DNA of 64,000 nt, from NCBI RefSeq assembly GCF_029277445.1, contig NZ_CP119567.1:310001-374000 (forward strand), given 5' to 3'. Each line of letters begins with the position of its first letter. The first letter of the stretch is position 1. This stretch comes from Pararhizobium qamdonense (lineage in GTDB: Bacteria > Pseudomonadota > Alphaproteobacteria > Rhizobiales > Rhizobiaceae). Of this stretch, positions 26,456 through 35,903 are shown in pieces. The notes under the pieces are model-generated. The model made no database searches. It was given only the letters and a program-made list of their open reading frames with translations, and was not told where the DNA came from. The translations under genes were made by a program, and so were the position numbers.

Positions 26456-27670
26456 TCAAGCCCGCCCCAGCAGCCAGTCGTTAATACCTCCTGCCGCCGC
26501 GCGTCCGGTCGCGAAACACGCGGTCAGAAGATAGCCGCCTGTCGGGGCTTCCCAGTCCAGCATTTCGCCGGCGGCAAAGACACCCGCAAGAGATTTCAGC
26601 ATATAATTTTGATCGAGAGCATCGAAGCTTATTCCGCCGGCCGAGGATATTGCTTCGGCAATGGGGCGGGGCCGGATGACGGGAATCGGGATTGCTTTGA
26701 TCCGGCTGGCCAGAAGGGCGGGATCGTTGAGCGTAGATGGAGAGGCGAGTTCCCGCAACAATGCAGCCTTGACGCCCTCCAGGCCCGCACCTTTGCGCAG
26801 GCGGTTGGCAAGGCTGGCTTTTTCGCTTTGCCGCGCCAGGTCCTTTTCGAGGCGCTCGAGGCTGCGGCCGGGAGCGAGGTCCACGGTGAGGGCGGCGTGG
26901 CCCTGCCGGGCAAGGCTGTCGCGCAGGGCTGCCGAATGGGCGTAGACGAGGCTGCCTTCGATGCCGTGCCGGGAGATGACGAATTCGCCCGGAAACGTGC
27001 CGGCATCCGAGGTGGTCGTGACGGATTTGAGCGGGGCGCCGGCAAAGCGTTCCTGGAAGATATCGCTCCAATCGACGTCGAAGCCGCAATTGGCGGGCTG
27101 GAAGCCCGTGATATCAACGCCCTTGTCTCGCAGCAATGGAATCCAGCTGCCGTCGGCGCCCAGGCGCGGCCAGCTGGCGCCGCCGAGGGCGATAAGCGTC
27201 GCGTCGCTCTGGATGGTTTTAGGGCCATTCTGGGTTTCGAAGGTGAGATCGGTTCCGGAAAATCCCGTCCAGCGGTGGCGTGGCATCAGTGTGACGCCTT
27301 GCGCTTCCAGCCGCTTCAGCCAGGCGCGCAAAAGCGGCGAGGCTTTCATGGCGGTTGGAAACACGCGTCCGGATGTGCCGGTGAAGGTTTCCGTGCCAAG
27401 GCCGGCCGCCCAGGCGCGCACGTCTGCGGGGGTGAAGGCATCCAGCGCCGCGCGCAGGCGATCGGAGGCGGCGCCAAAACGGGCGGCGAATTGCGGGTAA
27501 TCTTCGGAATGGGTGATGTTGAGGCCGGACTTGCCGGCGAGCAGGAACTTGCGCCCGAAGGTCGGCATGCCGTCATAGACGGTCACCGCATGGCCGGACG
27601 CAGACAGCATCTCCGCCGCCATCAGGCCCGCCGGTCCGCCGCCGATGATTGCGATCTGTTTTGCCTTCAT
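26456..27670 (-). CDS. HI0933/BaiN-like NAD(P)/FAD-dependent oxidoreductase
   Basis: The 404 residues begin with a dinucleotide-binding MKAKQIAIIGGGPAGLMAAE and carry the family motifs FGRKFLLAGKSGLNITHSED near residue 45, GRVFPTAMKASPLLRAWL, and the C-terminal AGEMLDWEAPTGGYLLTACF. These define the BaiN/HI0933 flavoproteins, and the length and C-terminus fit the PP_4765-like subgroup; their physiological substrate is not established. The ATG at 27670 was chosen because the Rossmann motif starts there; the 30-codon extension has no family resemblance. Monocistronic by position. Confidence 0.85.
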   Translation of the reverse strand: MKAKQIAIIGGGPAGLMAAEMLSASGHAVTVYDGMPTFGRKFLLAGKSGLNITHSEDYPQFAARFGAASDRLRAALDAFTPADVRAWAAGLGTETFTGTSGRVFPTAMKASPLLRAWLKRLEAQGVTLMPRHRWTGFSGTDLTFETQNGPKTIQSDATLIALGGASWPRLGADGSWIPLLRDKGVDITGFQPANCGFDVDWSDIFQERFAGAPLKSVTTTSDAGTFPGEFVISRHGIEGSLVYAHSAALRDSLARQGHAALTVDLAPGRSLERLEKDLARQSEKASLANRLRKGAGLEGVKAALLRELASPSTLNDPALLASRIKAIPIPVIRPRPIAEAISSAGGISFDALDQNYMLKSLAGVFAAGEMLDWEAPTGGYLLTACFATGRAAAGGINDWLLGRA

Positions 27671-28047
27671 GATTGGTCCGTTGCCGATTATTCCCGTTCG
27701 TCTTGGCGATTGCAGGCATTTTGCGCAAGGGCAATTGCGATCATGGGCGGTGAGGGGCACTGTTTATCGCTTACTGACCTCGGCGTGTCCGCCTTGATCG
27801 AGTGGTTTGACCGGGCGATTTTTTACAAATCATGCGCGCAAGCGCCTGTCTTGGTTCGGAAATTGTTTTGAGGCTGTGTTAGTCTCGAAAAACCGGTGGG
27901 TGCGGCGGAGAGGAGTCCGCTGCCCCGCCGTCTTGCAGCGGCGGCTGCAGCGGGAGGAGCGCAGATATCCCTGGCCGGGTTTCGAGGCTGAGTGGAATTT
28001 CGTTTTCCTCTTTCGTTGCGGCAGCGATCCGACAGGGAGGAGGCCCG
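27671..28047. other. Divergent promoter region, flavoprotein / isovaleryl-CoA dehydrogenase
   Basis: This 377-base gap has no credible gene; all ORFs across it are low-complexity readings in several frames. It contains a perfect 16-bp palindrome tgcagcggcggctgca near 27943 and an excellent binding site (gggaggagg) just before ivd. Promoters for both divergent genes must lie here, but no clear -35/-10 pair stood out. Confidence 0.4.
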
Positions 28048-29211
28048 ATGTATTCCGGCGGCTTGAATTTTGCCTTGGGCGACGACCTCGACGCTTTGCG
28101 CGAGACCGTGCGGCGCTTTGCGAGCGAACGGATTGCGCCGCAGGCAGCTGATATCGACCGCAGCAACAGCTTTCCGATGCCACTCTGGCGGGAGCTGGGC
28201 GAACTCGGCCTGCTCGGGATTACGGCCGGCGAGGACTATGGTGGCATCGGCCTTGGTTATCTCGCCCATTGCGTTGTGATGGAGGAGATCAGCCGGGCCT
28301 CAGCCTCGGTGGCGCTGAGCTACGGCGCCCATTCCAATCTCTGCGTCAACCAGATCAACCGCAATGGCTCGGAGGCCCAGAAGGCCAAGTATCTTCCCAA
28401 ACTGATCTCCGGCGCTCATGTCGGTGCGCTCGCCATGTCAGAGCCCGGAGCGGGGTCGGATGTCGTGTCGATGAAGCTGCGGGCTGAGCGGCGCGGTGAT
28501 CGCTATGTGCTCAACGGCAGCAAGATGTGGATCACCAACGGTCCGGACGCCGATGTCCTCGTCGTCTACGCCAAGACCGATCCCGAGGCCGGGCCGCGCG
28601 GCATTACCGCGTTTCTGGTCGAAAAGGGGTTTGCCGGATTTTCGACCGGCCCGAAACTCGACAAGCTCGGCATGCGCGGCTCCAATACTTGTGAACTCGT
28701 CTTCAGCGACTGCGAAGTGCCGGGGGAGAACGTGCTGGGAAGCGTTGGCGGCGGCGTGCGCATCCTGATGTCGGGTCTCGACTACGAGCGTGTTGTCCTG
28801 TCGGCCGGGCCGCTCGGGATCATGGCAGCCTGCCTGGATGTCGCGGTTCCCTATCTGCATGAGCGAAAACAGTTCGGCCAGCCGATCGGCGAATTCCAGC
28901 TGATGCAGGGCAAGATCGCCGACATGTATGTGACGCTGAATGCGGCGCGCGCCTATGTCTATGCGGTAGCCGCAGCCTGCGATCGCGGCGAAACCACGCG
29001 CAAGGATGCGGCCGGTTGCATTCTCTATGCGGCAGAACGGGCAACGGCCTTGGCGCTCGAAACCATCCAGGTGCTGGGCGGCAACGGGTACACCAACGAC
29101 TATCCGGCCGGCCGGCTGCTGAGGGACGCCAAGCTTTACGAGATCGGCGCAGGCACATCGGAAATCCGGCGCATGCTTATAGGACGGGAGCTTTTCAATG
29201 AAACAGCATAG
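28048..29211 (+). CDS. ivd: Isovaleryl-CoA dehydrogenase
   Basis: A 387-residue acyl-CoA dehydrogenase. Signature 1 is [20 protein letters not shown], and signature 2 lies in [20 protein letters not shown]. The catalytic base of isovaleryl-CoA dehydrogenases, a Glu on the helix in [16 protein letters not shown], is present (the E of DYER), which separates it from short-chain acyl-CoA dehydrogenases. It oxidises isovaleryl-CoA to 3-methylcrotonyl-CoA and is the first gene of a leucine-degradation operon whose next enzyme genes (MCC) start 950 bases later, after a toxin-antitoxin pair. Confidence 0.93.
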   Translation: MYSGGLNFALGDDLDALRETVRRFASERIAPQAADIDRSNSFPMPLWRELGELGLLGITAGEDYGGIGLGYLAHCVVMEEISRASASVALSYGAHSNLCVNQINRNGSEAQKAKYLPKLISGAHVGALAMSEPGAGSDVVSMKLRAERRGDRYVLNGSKMWITNGPDADVLVVYAKTDPEAGPRGITAFLVEKGFAGFSTGPKLDKLGMRGSNTCELVFSDCEVPGENVLGSVGGGVRILMSGLDYERVVLSAGPLGIMAACLDVAVPYLHERKQFGQPIGEFQLMQGKIADMYVTLNAARAYVYAVAAACDRGETTRKDAAGCILYAAERATALALETIQVLGGNGYTNDYPAGRLLRDAKLYEIGAGTSEIRRMLIGRELFNETA

Positions 29212-29221
29212 GGTTGTATTT

Positions 29222-29255
29222 ATCGTTTTACATTACGTTTAACATAATGTACGAT
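29222..29255. promoter_or_regulatory. Promoter/operator of the toxin-antitoxin pair
   Basis: The AT-rich gap after ivd holds an inverted repeat acatta-n9-taatgt (29230-29235 / 29245-29250) flanked by atcgt and acgat (29222-29226 / 29251-29255). It is much richer in AT than its surroundings and lies 27 bases upstream of the antitoxin start, as expected for an autoregulated operon. Confidence 0.5.
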
Positions 29256-29281
29256 TTGTATATTGTTAAATGGAGATTTCG

Positions 29282-29773
29282 ATGAATATGTTACATTTGT
29301 CGGTTCGGCCGGGTTCGGAAAAAGCGCGCATCTGGCAGATTTGCGATGAGCTTCTTGCCAAGAACGGCACGCCGCCGAGCGGCCGAGAGGTTGCGGATAT
29401 CTACATCGCCGAAGGCGGCAACCAGGGCACCGGGTTTACGCAATATTCCCATTGGAAAAAGGAGTATCTTGCACGGCAGGAACAGGCGATGCCGCGTGAG
29501 GCAGCATCGGTTTCGCCCGGAAATATCGACTTCCGCTTTCTGTCGGTGGCACCGGACGGAACGATCGCGCTGCCGCACGACGTGCGCCGGGCCATGCTGC
29601 TCGACGAGGATGGACGGGTGACGTTGAGTGTCGTGGACGGCGAGTTGCGGGTGATATCGCCGATGGTTGCGGTGCGCCAGCTGCAGCGCCGAACGCTGGG
29701 GCTGGTGCCTGCCGGTGCGCTTGTGTCCGACGAACTGATCGCCGAACGGCGCCAGGAAGCGGAGGCGCAATGA
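29282..29773 (+). CDS. Antitoxin with KfrA-like N-terminus and AbrB-like C-terminus
   Basis: A 163-residue protein of two parts. Residues about 10-60 (RIWQICDELLAKNGTPPSGR.. HWKKEYLA pattern, read here as KARIWQICDELLAKNG and TQYSHWKKEY) resemble the KfrA N-terminal DNA-binding helix bundle. Residues about 80-130 (VAPDGTIALPHDVRRAMLL, then GRVTLSVVDGELRVISP) match the SpoVT/AbrB swapped-hairpin domain of MazE/VapB antitoxins. Both domain readings are by eye. The ATG at 29282 has ggag 6 bases upstream; ATG 29270 lies on that site. The last codons overlap the PIN toxin (ATGA). It should neutralise the toxin and repress its own promoter. It is more than twice the usual VapB length. Confidence 0.7.
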   Translation: MNMLHLSVRPGSEKARIWQICDELLAKNGTPPSGREVADIYIAEGGNQGTGFTQYSHWKKEYLARQEQAMPREAASVSPGNIDFRFLSVAPDGTIALPHDVRRAMLLDEDGRVTLSVVDGELRVISPMVAVRQLQRRTLGLVPAGALVSDELIAERRQEAEAQ

Positions 29774-30153
29774 GCGGCGCTGTGTTTGACGCGTCTGCGG
29801 TCCTCGCCATGGCTTTCAATGAGCCGGGCGCCGAGCAGGCGATGATCCATCTGGCCGGTGCGCGCATTTCGGCGGTCAACTATTCGGAAGCCGGCGCAAA
29901 GCTGATCGACAAGGGTCTCGGGCCAGAGGAAGCTTTCATTTGGCTGGGCGCGCTGCGGCTTGAGGTCGTGCCATTCGATACCGCCTCAGCCGAAAAAGCC
30001 GCAGTTCTGCGCAAGGATACGCGCGCCAGGCGGCTTTCCTTTGCCGACCGCGCCTGCATAGGGCTGGCTGCTGCCGATGGCAGCGCCGCCATTACCACCG
30101 ATAGGGTCTGGTCGGAACTCGATCTGGCCTGCGACGTGAAACTTATCCGGTAG
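29770..30153 (+). CDS. vapC: PIN-domain toxin (VapC family)
   Basis: The 127 residues have the PIN acidic residues: Asp in [16 protein letters not shown] (residues 7), Glu in [13 protein letters not shown], and the later [12 protein letters not shown] and [10 protein letters not shown] with Asp. VapC toxins are Mg-dependent RNases that cut tRNA or rRNA. Start and stop overlaps with the antitoxin show co-translation. The pair lies between ivd and the MCC beta gene, and liuB starts 8 bases after the toxin stop, so transcription of leucine catabolism may run through it. Confidence 0.88.
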   Translation: MSGAVFDASAVLAMAFNEPGAEQAMIHLAGARISAVNYSEAGAKLIDKGLGPEEAFIWLGALRLEVVPFDTASAEKAAVLRKDTRARRLSFADRACIGLAAADGSAAITTDRVWSELDLACDVKLIR

Positions 30154-30161
30154 GGACATTC

Positions 30162-31769
30162 ATGGCTGTGATCCGTTCGCAAATCTCGACCTCTTCGGAA
30201 GCCTTCAGGGCCAATAGCGCGGCGATGGCGCAGGCGATGCGTGTTGTCGAGGACGCGGCGGCGGTGGCCGTGGGGGGTGGTGGCGAGGTCGCGCGCGAGC
30301 GGCATGTCAGCCGCGGCAAAATGCTGCCGCGCGAGCGGGTGGCGCAGCTGATCGATCCGGCGACGCCGTTTCTCGAAGTCGGCATGACGGCGGCGCATGG
30401 GCTTTACCAGGGCGAGGCGCCGGGGGCGGGGCTGGTGACGGGTATCGGCCGGGTGTCCGGGCGCGATTGCATGATCGTCTGCAACGATGCGACGGTCAAA
30501 GGCGGCACCTATTACCCGATGACGGTGAAGAAGCATTTGCGGGCGCAGGAGATCGCGGCCGAGAACAACCTGCCCTGCATCTATCTGGTCGATTCCGGCG
30601 GCGCCAACCTGCCGAACCAGGACGAGGTCTTTCCCGACCGCGATCATTTCGGCCGCATCTTCTACAATCAGGCCAATATGTCGGCGGCCGGCATTCCGCA
30701 GATCGCCGTGGTCATGGGCTCGTGTACGGCGGGCGGCGCCTATGTCCCGGCCATGTCGGACGAGGCGATCATCGTCGAGGGGCAGGGCACGATCTTCCTG
30801 GCCGGGCCGCCGCTGGTGCGGGCGGCGACCGGTGAAGTCGTGTCCTCTGAGGATCTCGGCGGCGGCGATGTGCACACGCGGCTTTCCGGCGTTGCCGATC
30901 ACCTGGCGCGCGACGATGCGCATGCGCTGGCGCTGGCGCGCCGCGCGGTTGCCAACCTCAACCGGATTTCCATACCCACCATCGAGCGGCAGGCTCCGGA
31001 AGAGCCGGCTTACGATCCCGATGACATCGCCGGTGTCGTGCCGCTGGATCTGCGCATACCTTATGATATTCGCGAGGTGATCGCCCGGATCGTCGATGGT
31101 TCGCGGCTGGACGAATTCAAGGCGCGCTATGGCACGACGCTGGTCTGCGGCTTTGCGCATGTCCACGGAATTCCCGTTGGGATCATCGCCAATAATGGCG
31201 TGCTGTTTTCGGAATCGGCGCTGAAGGGCACGCACTTCGTCGAGCTCTGCTCGCAGCGCAGGATCCCGCTGGTTTTCCTGCAGAATATCACCGGCTTCAT
31301 GGTCGGGCGAAAATACGAGACCGAAGGCATTGCCAAGCACGGCGCCAAGCTGGTGACGGCGGTGGCGACGACCAAGGTGCCGAAGATCACCATGCTGGTC
31401 GGGGGCTCGTTCGGGGCGGGCAATTACGGCATGGGCGGCCGGGCGTTTTCGCCGCGCTTCCTGTGGACCTGGCCCAACAGCCGGATCTCTGTGATGGGCG
31501 GCGAGCAGGCGGCAGGGGTGCTGGCAACGGTGCGCGGCGATTCGCTGAAGCGGGCAGGGACCCCCTGGAGCGAGGAGGACGAGACCCAGTTCAAGCAGCC
31601 GGTGCTGAACCTGTTCGAAACGCAGAGCCACCCGCTCTATGCCTCGGCGCGGCTATGGGACGACGGCATCATCGATCCGCGCAAGAGCCGCGACGTGCTG
31701 GCACTGTCCTTGTCTGCCGCGCTCAATGCGCCGATCGGCGACACCAGGTTCGGCCTGTTCAGGATGTGA
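30162..31769 (+). CDS. liuB: 3-methylcrotonyl-CoA carboxylase beta subunit
   Basis: The 535 residues show the carboxyltransferase fold with N-domain [20 protein letters not shown] and [20 protein letters not shown], and C-domain [38 protein letters not shown] and [16 protein letters not shown]. The 'SGGANLPNQ' text distinguishes MCC from propionyl-CoA carboxylase. It transfers CO2 from biotin to 3-methylcrotonyl-CoA, making 3-methylglutaconyl-CoA. Its alpha partner is at 32178-34163. Confidence 0.94.
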   Translation: MAVIRSQISTSSEAFRANSAAMAQAMRVVEDAAAVAVGGGGEVARERHVSRGKMLPRERVAQLIDPATPFLEVGMTAAHGLYQGEAPGAGLVTGIGRVSGRDCMIVCNDATVKGGTYYPMTVKKHLRAQEIAAENNLPCIYLVDSGGANLPNQDEVFPDRDHFGRIFYNQANMSAAGIPQIAVVMGSCTAGGAYVPAMSDEAIIVEGQGTIFLAGPPLVRAATGEVVSSEDLGGGDVHTRLSGVADHLARDDAHALALARRAVANLNRISIPTIERQAPEEPAYDPDDIAGVVPLDLRIPYDIREVIARIVDGSRLDEFKARYGTTLVCGFAHVHGIPVGIIANNGVLFSESALKGTHFVELCSQRRIPLVFLQNITGFMVGRKYETEGIAKHGAKLVTAVATTKVPKITMLVGGSFGAGNYGMGGRAFSPRFLWTWPNSRISVMGGEQAAGVLATVRGDSLKRAGTPWSEEDETQFKQPVLNLFETQSHPLYASARLWDDGIIDPRKSRDVLALSLSAALNAPIGDTRFGLFRM

Positions 31770-31780
31770 GGAGAAAGACC

Positions 31781-32164
31781 ATGAAACGTGATGCTTTCAA
31801 CGCGAAAAACGCCCCTCAGCCGCGCGGCGGTTATGCGCAGGCCGTGCGGATCGAGGACTTTAGCCGGGTGCTGTTCGTCAGCGGCCAGATCCCGGCCGAT
31901 AGCGACGATGTGCTGCCAACAGGTTTTGAGGCGCAGGCGCGGCAGGTCTGGTTGAACGTCGATGCGCAGCTGAAGGCGGCCGGGATGAGCAAGGCGGATA
32001 TCGTCAAGGTCACGATGTATCTGTCCGACCGGCACCATACGATGGCCAACCGGGAAATCCGGGCCGAATATCTGGGCGCCTTGGCACCGGCAATGACGGT
32101 GGTCATTGCCGGGATATTTGATGAAAGCTGGCTGCTCGAGGTTGAAGTCATCGCCGCGCAATAA
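31781..32164 (+). CDS. RidA/YjgF-family protein lacking the usual arginine
   Basis: A 127-residue Rid-family protein (APQPRGGYAQAVRIEDFSRV, LFVSGQIPADSDD, KADIVKVTMYLSDR, EVEVIAAQ). In canonical RidA an Arg in the 'P-A-R-S' strand near residue 105 is needed for imine deamination; here the equivalent stretch reads LAPAMTVVIAG, with Met at that position. It therefore probably belongs to another Rid subgroup and is not a standard 2-aminoacrylate deaminase. The ATG at 31781 has gaggag upstream. It sits between the two MCC subunit genes, 11 bases after liuB and 13 before liuD. Confidence 0.85.
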   Translation: MKRDAFNAKNAPQPRGGYAQAVRIEDFSRVLFVSGQIPADSDDVLPTGFEAQARQVWLNVDAQLKAAGMSKADIVKVTMYLSDRHHTMANREIRAEYLGALAPAMTVVIAGIFDESWLLEVEVIAAQ

Positions 32165-32177
32165 CCGGGATAGAGTG

Positions 32178-34163
32178 ATGTTTTCGAAGATACTGGTTGC
32201 CAATCGCGGTGAAATCGCCTGCCGGATTATTCGCACGGCGCGGCGGCTCGGCATTCGCACCGTCGCGGTGTTTTCCGATGCGGATGCTGGCGCGCTGCAT
32301 GTGGAACTGGCGGACGAGGCCTTTCGCATCGGGGCTGCGGCGGCCAGCGAAAGCTATCTGAACGCCGCGCGCATCATCGCGGCGGCGCAGCGCGCGGGCG
32401 CGCAGGCGATCCATCCCGGCTACGGGTTTCTCTCGGAGAATGCGGATTTCGCAGAGGCCGTCGAGGCGGCCGGCATGGCCTTTATCGGGCCTTCGGCCGC
32501 TGCCATCCGGGCAATGGGCCTGAAGGACGCGGCCAAGGCGCTGATGGAGCAATCCGGCGTGCCGGTGGTTCCCGGCTATCACGGCGAAAACCAGGACGGC
32601 GATTTTCTGGCCGGAGAGGCCGGGATCATCGGTTTTCCGGTGTTGATCAAGGCGCGGGCGGGCGGCGGCGGCAAGGGGATGCGCCGGGTCGATCGTGCCG
32701 AGGATTTCTCTGCATCGCTGGATGCGGCGCGGCGGGAGGCGCAGGCGGCGTTCGGCGACGGTGCGGTGCTGATCGAAAAATACCTGATGAAGCCGCGCCA
32801 TATCGAAATCCAGGTGTTCGGCGACCGGCATGGCAATGCCGTGCACCTGTTCGAGCGGGACTGCTCGCTGCAACGGCGCCATCAAAAAGTGATCGAGGAG
32901 GCGCCGGCGCCGGGCATGACGGCGGAAATGCGCCGGGCGATGGGCGAGGCGGCGGTGCGGGCGGCCCGCGCCATCGATTATTGCGGCGCAGGCACGGTGG
33001 AATTCATCGCCGATGTTTCCGACGGGCTCTGGCCCGACCGGTTCTTCTTCATGGAAATGAACACGCGGCTGCAGGTCGAGCATCCGGTGACGGAAGCGAT
33101 CACCGGTATCGACCTCGTGGAATGGCAGTTGCGGGTGGCCAATGGCGAGCCGCTGCCGTTGAAGCAATCGGAACTGTCGATCGACGGTTGGGCGTTCGAG
33201 GCGCGCGTCTATGCCGAGGATCCGGCGCGGGGTTTTCTGCCATCGACCGGCACGCTGTCGGATATCCGTTTTCCGCAGGAGGGTGTGCGGATCGATGCCG
33301 GGGTGCGGCTCGGAGACCGGATCAGCCCTTTCTACGACCCGATGATCGCCAAGCTGATCGTGCACGGCACGACGCGGGCGGCGGCGCTGGCGCGTTTGAC
33401 GGCGGCCTTGGAAAACAGCCATATCGGCGGCGTCGCCAACAATCTCGATTTTCTCGCGCGCCTCAGCCGCCAGGCCGATTTCGCGGCCGGGCATCCCGAT
33501 ACCGGGCTTATCGACCGGGAGGTGGAGGCGCTGACGGCGGCCGATGCGCCGGATGAAACGGTGCTGGCGCTGGCGGCCGTTCTGTCGCTCGGCACGCTGC
33601 AGGTTCCGCCGGCCGGCGATCCCTTCCGCACGCTCGGGCATTGGCAGATCTGGGGACAGGCGACGCGCACGGTGACGCTGGATCATCACGGCGAGCGGCA
33701 TGTGCTGCGGGTGGCGGCGCGCGGTCTCGACCTCTTTGCCGTCAATAGCAGCAGCCGGGTCATTCCGGTGAGGATTTCCGGCCGGTTCGAGGGCGGTTGC
33801 CATGTCGAGGCCGATGGCCGCCAGAGCCGGTTGCAGCGGCTTGAGATCGCCAGGGGCTTTACGCTTTTGGTGGACGGCCGCGCCTATGACTTTCAGATTC
33901 CCGATCCGCTGGATAGCGAGGCCGAAACTGCTGCCGGAAGCGACCGCCTGACGGCGCCGATGCCGGGGCTGATCAAGCTGGTGCGCGTCAGGCAGGGTGA
34001 TGCCGTGGCGAAGGGCGACGCGCTGATCGTGATGGAAGCGATGAAGATGGAGCTGACGCTTGCGGCAAGCCGCGACGGGATTGTCGAAACCCTGTTGGTC
34101 GCCGAGGGTGATCAGACGGCCGAGGGTGCGGTGCTCTTGATGCTGAAACCCGAGGAGGCCTGA
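32178..34163 (+). CDS. liuD: 3-methylcrotonyl-CoA carboxylase alpha subunit (biotin-containing)
   Basis: The 661 residues contain the biotin carboxylase part (MFSKILVANRGEIACRIIRT, AIHPGYGFLSENADFAEAV, the ATP-grasp KARAGGGGKGMRRV, FFMEMNTRLQVEHPVTEAIT) and a C-terminal biotinyl domain with the acceptor lysine K623 in VMEAMKMELT. It carboxylates biotin with ATP and bicarbonate for transfer by the beta subunit. The ATG at 32178 gives the standard start. The last base of its stop codon is the first of the HMG-CoA lyase start. Confidence 0.95.
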   Translation: MFSKILVANRGEIACRIIRTARRLGIRTVAVFSDADAGALHVELADEAFRIGAAAASESYLNAARIIAAAQRAGAQAIHPGYGFLSENADFAEAVEAAGMAFIGPSAAAIRAMGLKDAAKALMEQSGVPVVPGYHGENQDGDFLAGEAGIIGFPVLIKARAGGGGKGMRRVDRAEDFSASLDAARREAQAAFGDGAVLIEKYLMKPRHIEIQVFGDRHGNAVHLFERDCSLQRRHQKVIEEAPAPGMTAEMRRAMGEAAVRAARAIDYCGAGTVEFIADVSDGLWPDRFFFMEMNTRLQVEHPVTEAITGIDLVEWQLRVANGEPLPLKQSELSIDGWAFEARVYAEDPARGFLPSTGTLSDIRFPQEGVRIDAGVRLGDRISPFYDPMIAKLIVHGTTRAAALARLTAALENSHIGGVANNLDFLARLSRQADFAAGHPDTGLIDREVEALTAADAPDETVLALAAVLSLGTLQVPPAGDPFRTLGHWQIWGQATRTVTLDHHGERHVLRVAARGLDLFAVNSSSRVIPVRISGRFEGGCHVEADGRQSRLQRLEIARGFTLLVDGRAYDFQIPDPLDSEAETAAGSDRLTAPMPGLIKLVRVRQGDAVAKGDALIVMEAMKMELTLAASRDGIVETLLVAEGDQTAEGAVLLMLKPEEA

Positions 34164-35038
34164 TGTCTGCCACCGGCAACAGGACCAACCGGGTCTCCAT
34201 CGTCGAGATGGCGCCGCGGGACGGGCTGCAGAACGAAAAGGCGTTGATCGATACGCGCGACAAGATCGCGCTGGTCGACAGATTGTCGGATTGCGGCTTC
34301 GAGCGGATCGAGGTGACCAGTTTCGTCAGCCCGAAATGGGTGCCGCAACTGGCCGATGCTGCCGAAGTGATGGCCAGGATCATCAGGCGGCCGGGGGTGC
34401 GCTACGCGGTCTTGACGCCGAACATGAAGGGGTTTGAGGCCGCACTTGCGGCCGGCGCCGACGAGGTGGCGATCTTTGCCTCGGCCTCGGAAGGATTTTC
34501 GCAGCACAATATCAATTGTTCGATCGCTGAAAGCATCGAGCGGTTTCGCCCGGTGGCACAGGCTGCGCGCGCGCACGGAATTGCGGTGCGCGGCTATGTC
34601 AGTTGCGTGGTGGAATGCCCCTATGACGGCGCTGTTGCGCCCGCAAATGCTGCGGATGTCGCAGGGCAGTTGCTGGCGCTTGGCTGCCACGAAATCAGCC
34701 TTGGCGACACGATTGGCCGGGGCACGCCGGAGACGGTGGACCGCATGCTGGCGGCGGTGCTGGACACTATCCCCGCCGAAAGGCTTGCGGGGCATTTCCA
34801 CGACACATCCGGCCGGGCACTCGACAATATCGGCGTGGCGCTGGAGCGCGGCATCCGGGTGTTCGATGCCTCGGCCGGCGGTCTTGGCGGCTGTCCGTTT
34901 GCACCGGGTGCCAAGGGCAACGTGGATACGCTGCAGGTGGACGCCTATGTGAGGGGGCGCGGCTTTGTGACCGGCCTTAATGCGCAGGCGCTTGAGGTGG
35001 CCTCGACGTTTGCGCGCGGCTTGAGGAGTTCGGCATGA
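34163..35038 (+). CDS. mvaB: Hydroxymethylglutaryl-CoA lyase
   Basis: The 291-residue TIM barrel has EMAPRDGLQNEKALIDTRDK, TSFVSPKWVPQLADAAEV, YVSCVVECPYDG, ISLGDTIGRGTP, GHFHDTSGRALDN and the active-site loop GGLGGCPFAPGAKGNV with its cysteine. It splits HMG-CoA to acetyl-CoA and acetoacetate, the end of leucine breakdown. Overlaps with both neighbours indicate tight translational coupling. Confidence 0.95.
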   Translation: MSATGNRTNRVSIVEMAPRDGLQNEKALIDTRDKIALVDRLSDCGFERIEVTSFVSPKWVPQLADAAEVMARIIRRPGVRYAVLTPNMKGFEAALAAGADEVAIFASASEGFSQHNINCSIAESIERFRPVAQAARAHGIAVRGYVSCVVECPYDGAVAPANAADVAGQLLALGCHEISLGDTIGRGTPETVDRMLAAVLDTIPAERLAGHFHDTSGRALDNIGVALERGIRVFDASAGGLGGCPFAPGAKGNVDTLQVDAYVRGRGFVTGLNAQALEVASTFARGLRSSA

Positions 35039-35826
35039 CCTACGAGACCATTCGCGTTTCAGTTGACGGCAGGGGCGTGGCGGCGCTGACCTTGGCGCGG
35101 CCGGACAAGCACAATGCCCTGTCCGGCACGATGATCGGCGAATTGACCACGGTTGCCCGATTGCTGGGGGCGGATACAGCCGTTCGCGCCGTCGTCCTTG
35201 CGGCCGATGGCGTGAGCTTTTGTGCCGGCGGCGACCTCGGCTGGATGAAGGCGCAGATCGAGGCGGACCGGGCGGGGCGCATGGCGGAGGCCAGGCGGCT
35301 GGCGCTGATGTTCAAGGCGCTGAACGATCTGCCAAAGCCGGTGATCGCCCGCGTTCAGGGCAACGGTTTCGGCGGCGGCGTTGGGCTTTTGTGTATCGCC
35401 GATGTGGCGGTTGCGGCCAGTACCGCCAAGTTCGGACTGACGGAAACGCGGCTCGGGCTGATCCCGGCGACGATCAGCCCCTATGTGGTGGCGCGGATTG
35501 GCGAGGGGCAGGCGCGGCCGCTGTTCATGTCGGGAAGGATTTTGGATGCGCAGGCAGCGCAGGCGGCCGGGCTCCTGACGCGCGTGGTGCCACAGGACCA
35601 TCTCGATGCGGGGGTGGAGGCGGAAATATCGCCCTTTCTGCAGGTCGCGCCGGGGGCTGTTGGGCAATCCAAGGCGCTGGCGCGCTCGCTCGGCATGCCG
35701 ATCACCGATGAGGTCATCGAGGCGACGATCGTGCGCCTGGCCGATGTCTGGGAGACAGACGAGGCACGGGAAGGGATTTCGGCATTTCTGGAAAAGCGCA
35801 CGCCCTCCTGGCGCGTGCCCGTTTAA
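35035..35826 (+). CDS. liuC: Enoyl-CoA hydratase/isomerase, probably methylglutaconyl-CoA hydratase
   Basis: The 263-residue crotonase has ARPDKHNALSGTMIGELT, the oxyanion-hole FCAGGDLGWMK and GNGFGGGVGLLCIADVAVAA, followed by FGLTETRLGLIPATISPYV, whose Glu is the catalytic residue. With ivd, liuB, liuD and mvaB in the operon, hydration of 3-methylglutaconyl-CoA to HMG-CoA is the missing step and the natural assignment. It overlaps mvaB by 4 bases. Confidence 0.9.
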   Translation: MTYETIRVSVDGRGVAALTLARPDKHNALSGTMIGELTTVARLLGADTAVRAVVLAADGVSFCAGGDLGWMKAQIEADRAGRMAEARRLALMFKALNDLPKPVIARVQGNGFGGGVGLLCIADVAVAASTAKFGLTETRLGLIPATISPYVVARIGEGQARPLFMSGRILDAQAAQAAGLLTRVVPQDHLDAGVEAEISPFLQVAPGAVGQSKALARSLGMPITDEVIEATIVRLADVWETDEAREGISAFLEKRTPSWRVPV

Positions 35827-35860
35827 TCCAATCTTGCGCTTGAAATGCGCAGGGTTTGAG

Positions 35861-35889
35861 CATATTTTGATATCAGACTTATCAATATG
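35861..35889. promoter_or_regulatory. Operator/promoter of the Xre-RES pair
   Basis: An AT-rich inverted repeat, catattttgata (35861-35872) and tatcaatatg (35880-35889), separated by seven bases, lies 14 bases upstream of the antitoxin start. Antitoxins of this type bind such repeats to repress their own operon. Confidence 0.5.
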
Positions 35890-35903
35890 TGTTAGGAAAT
35901 GTC

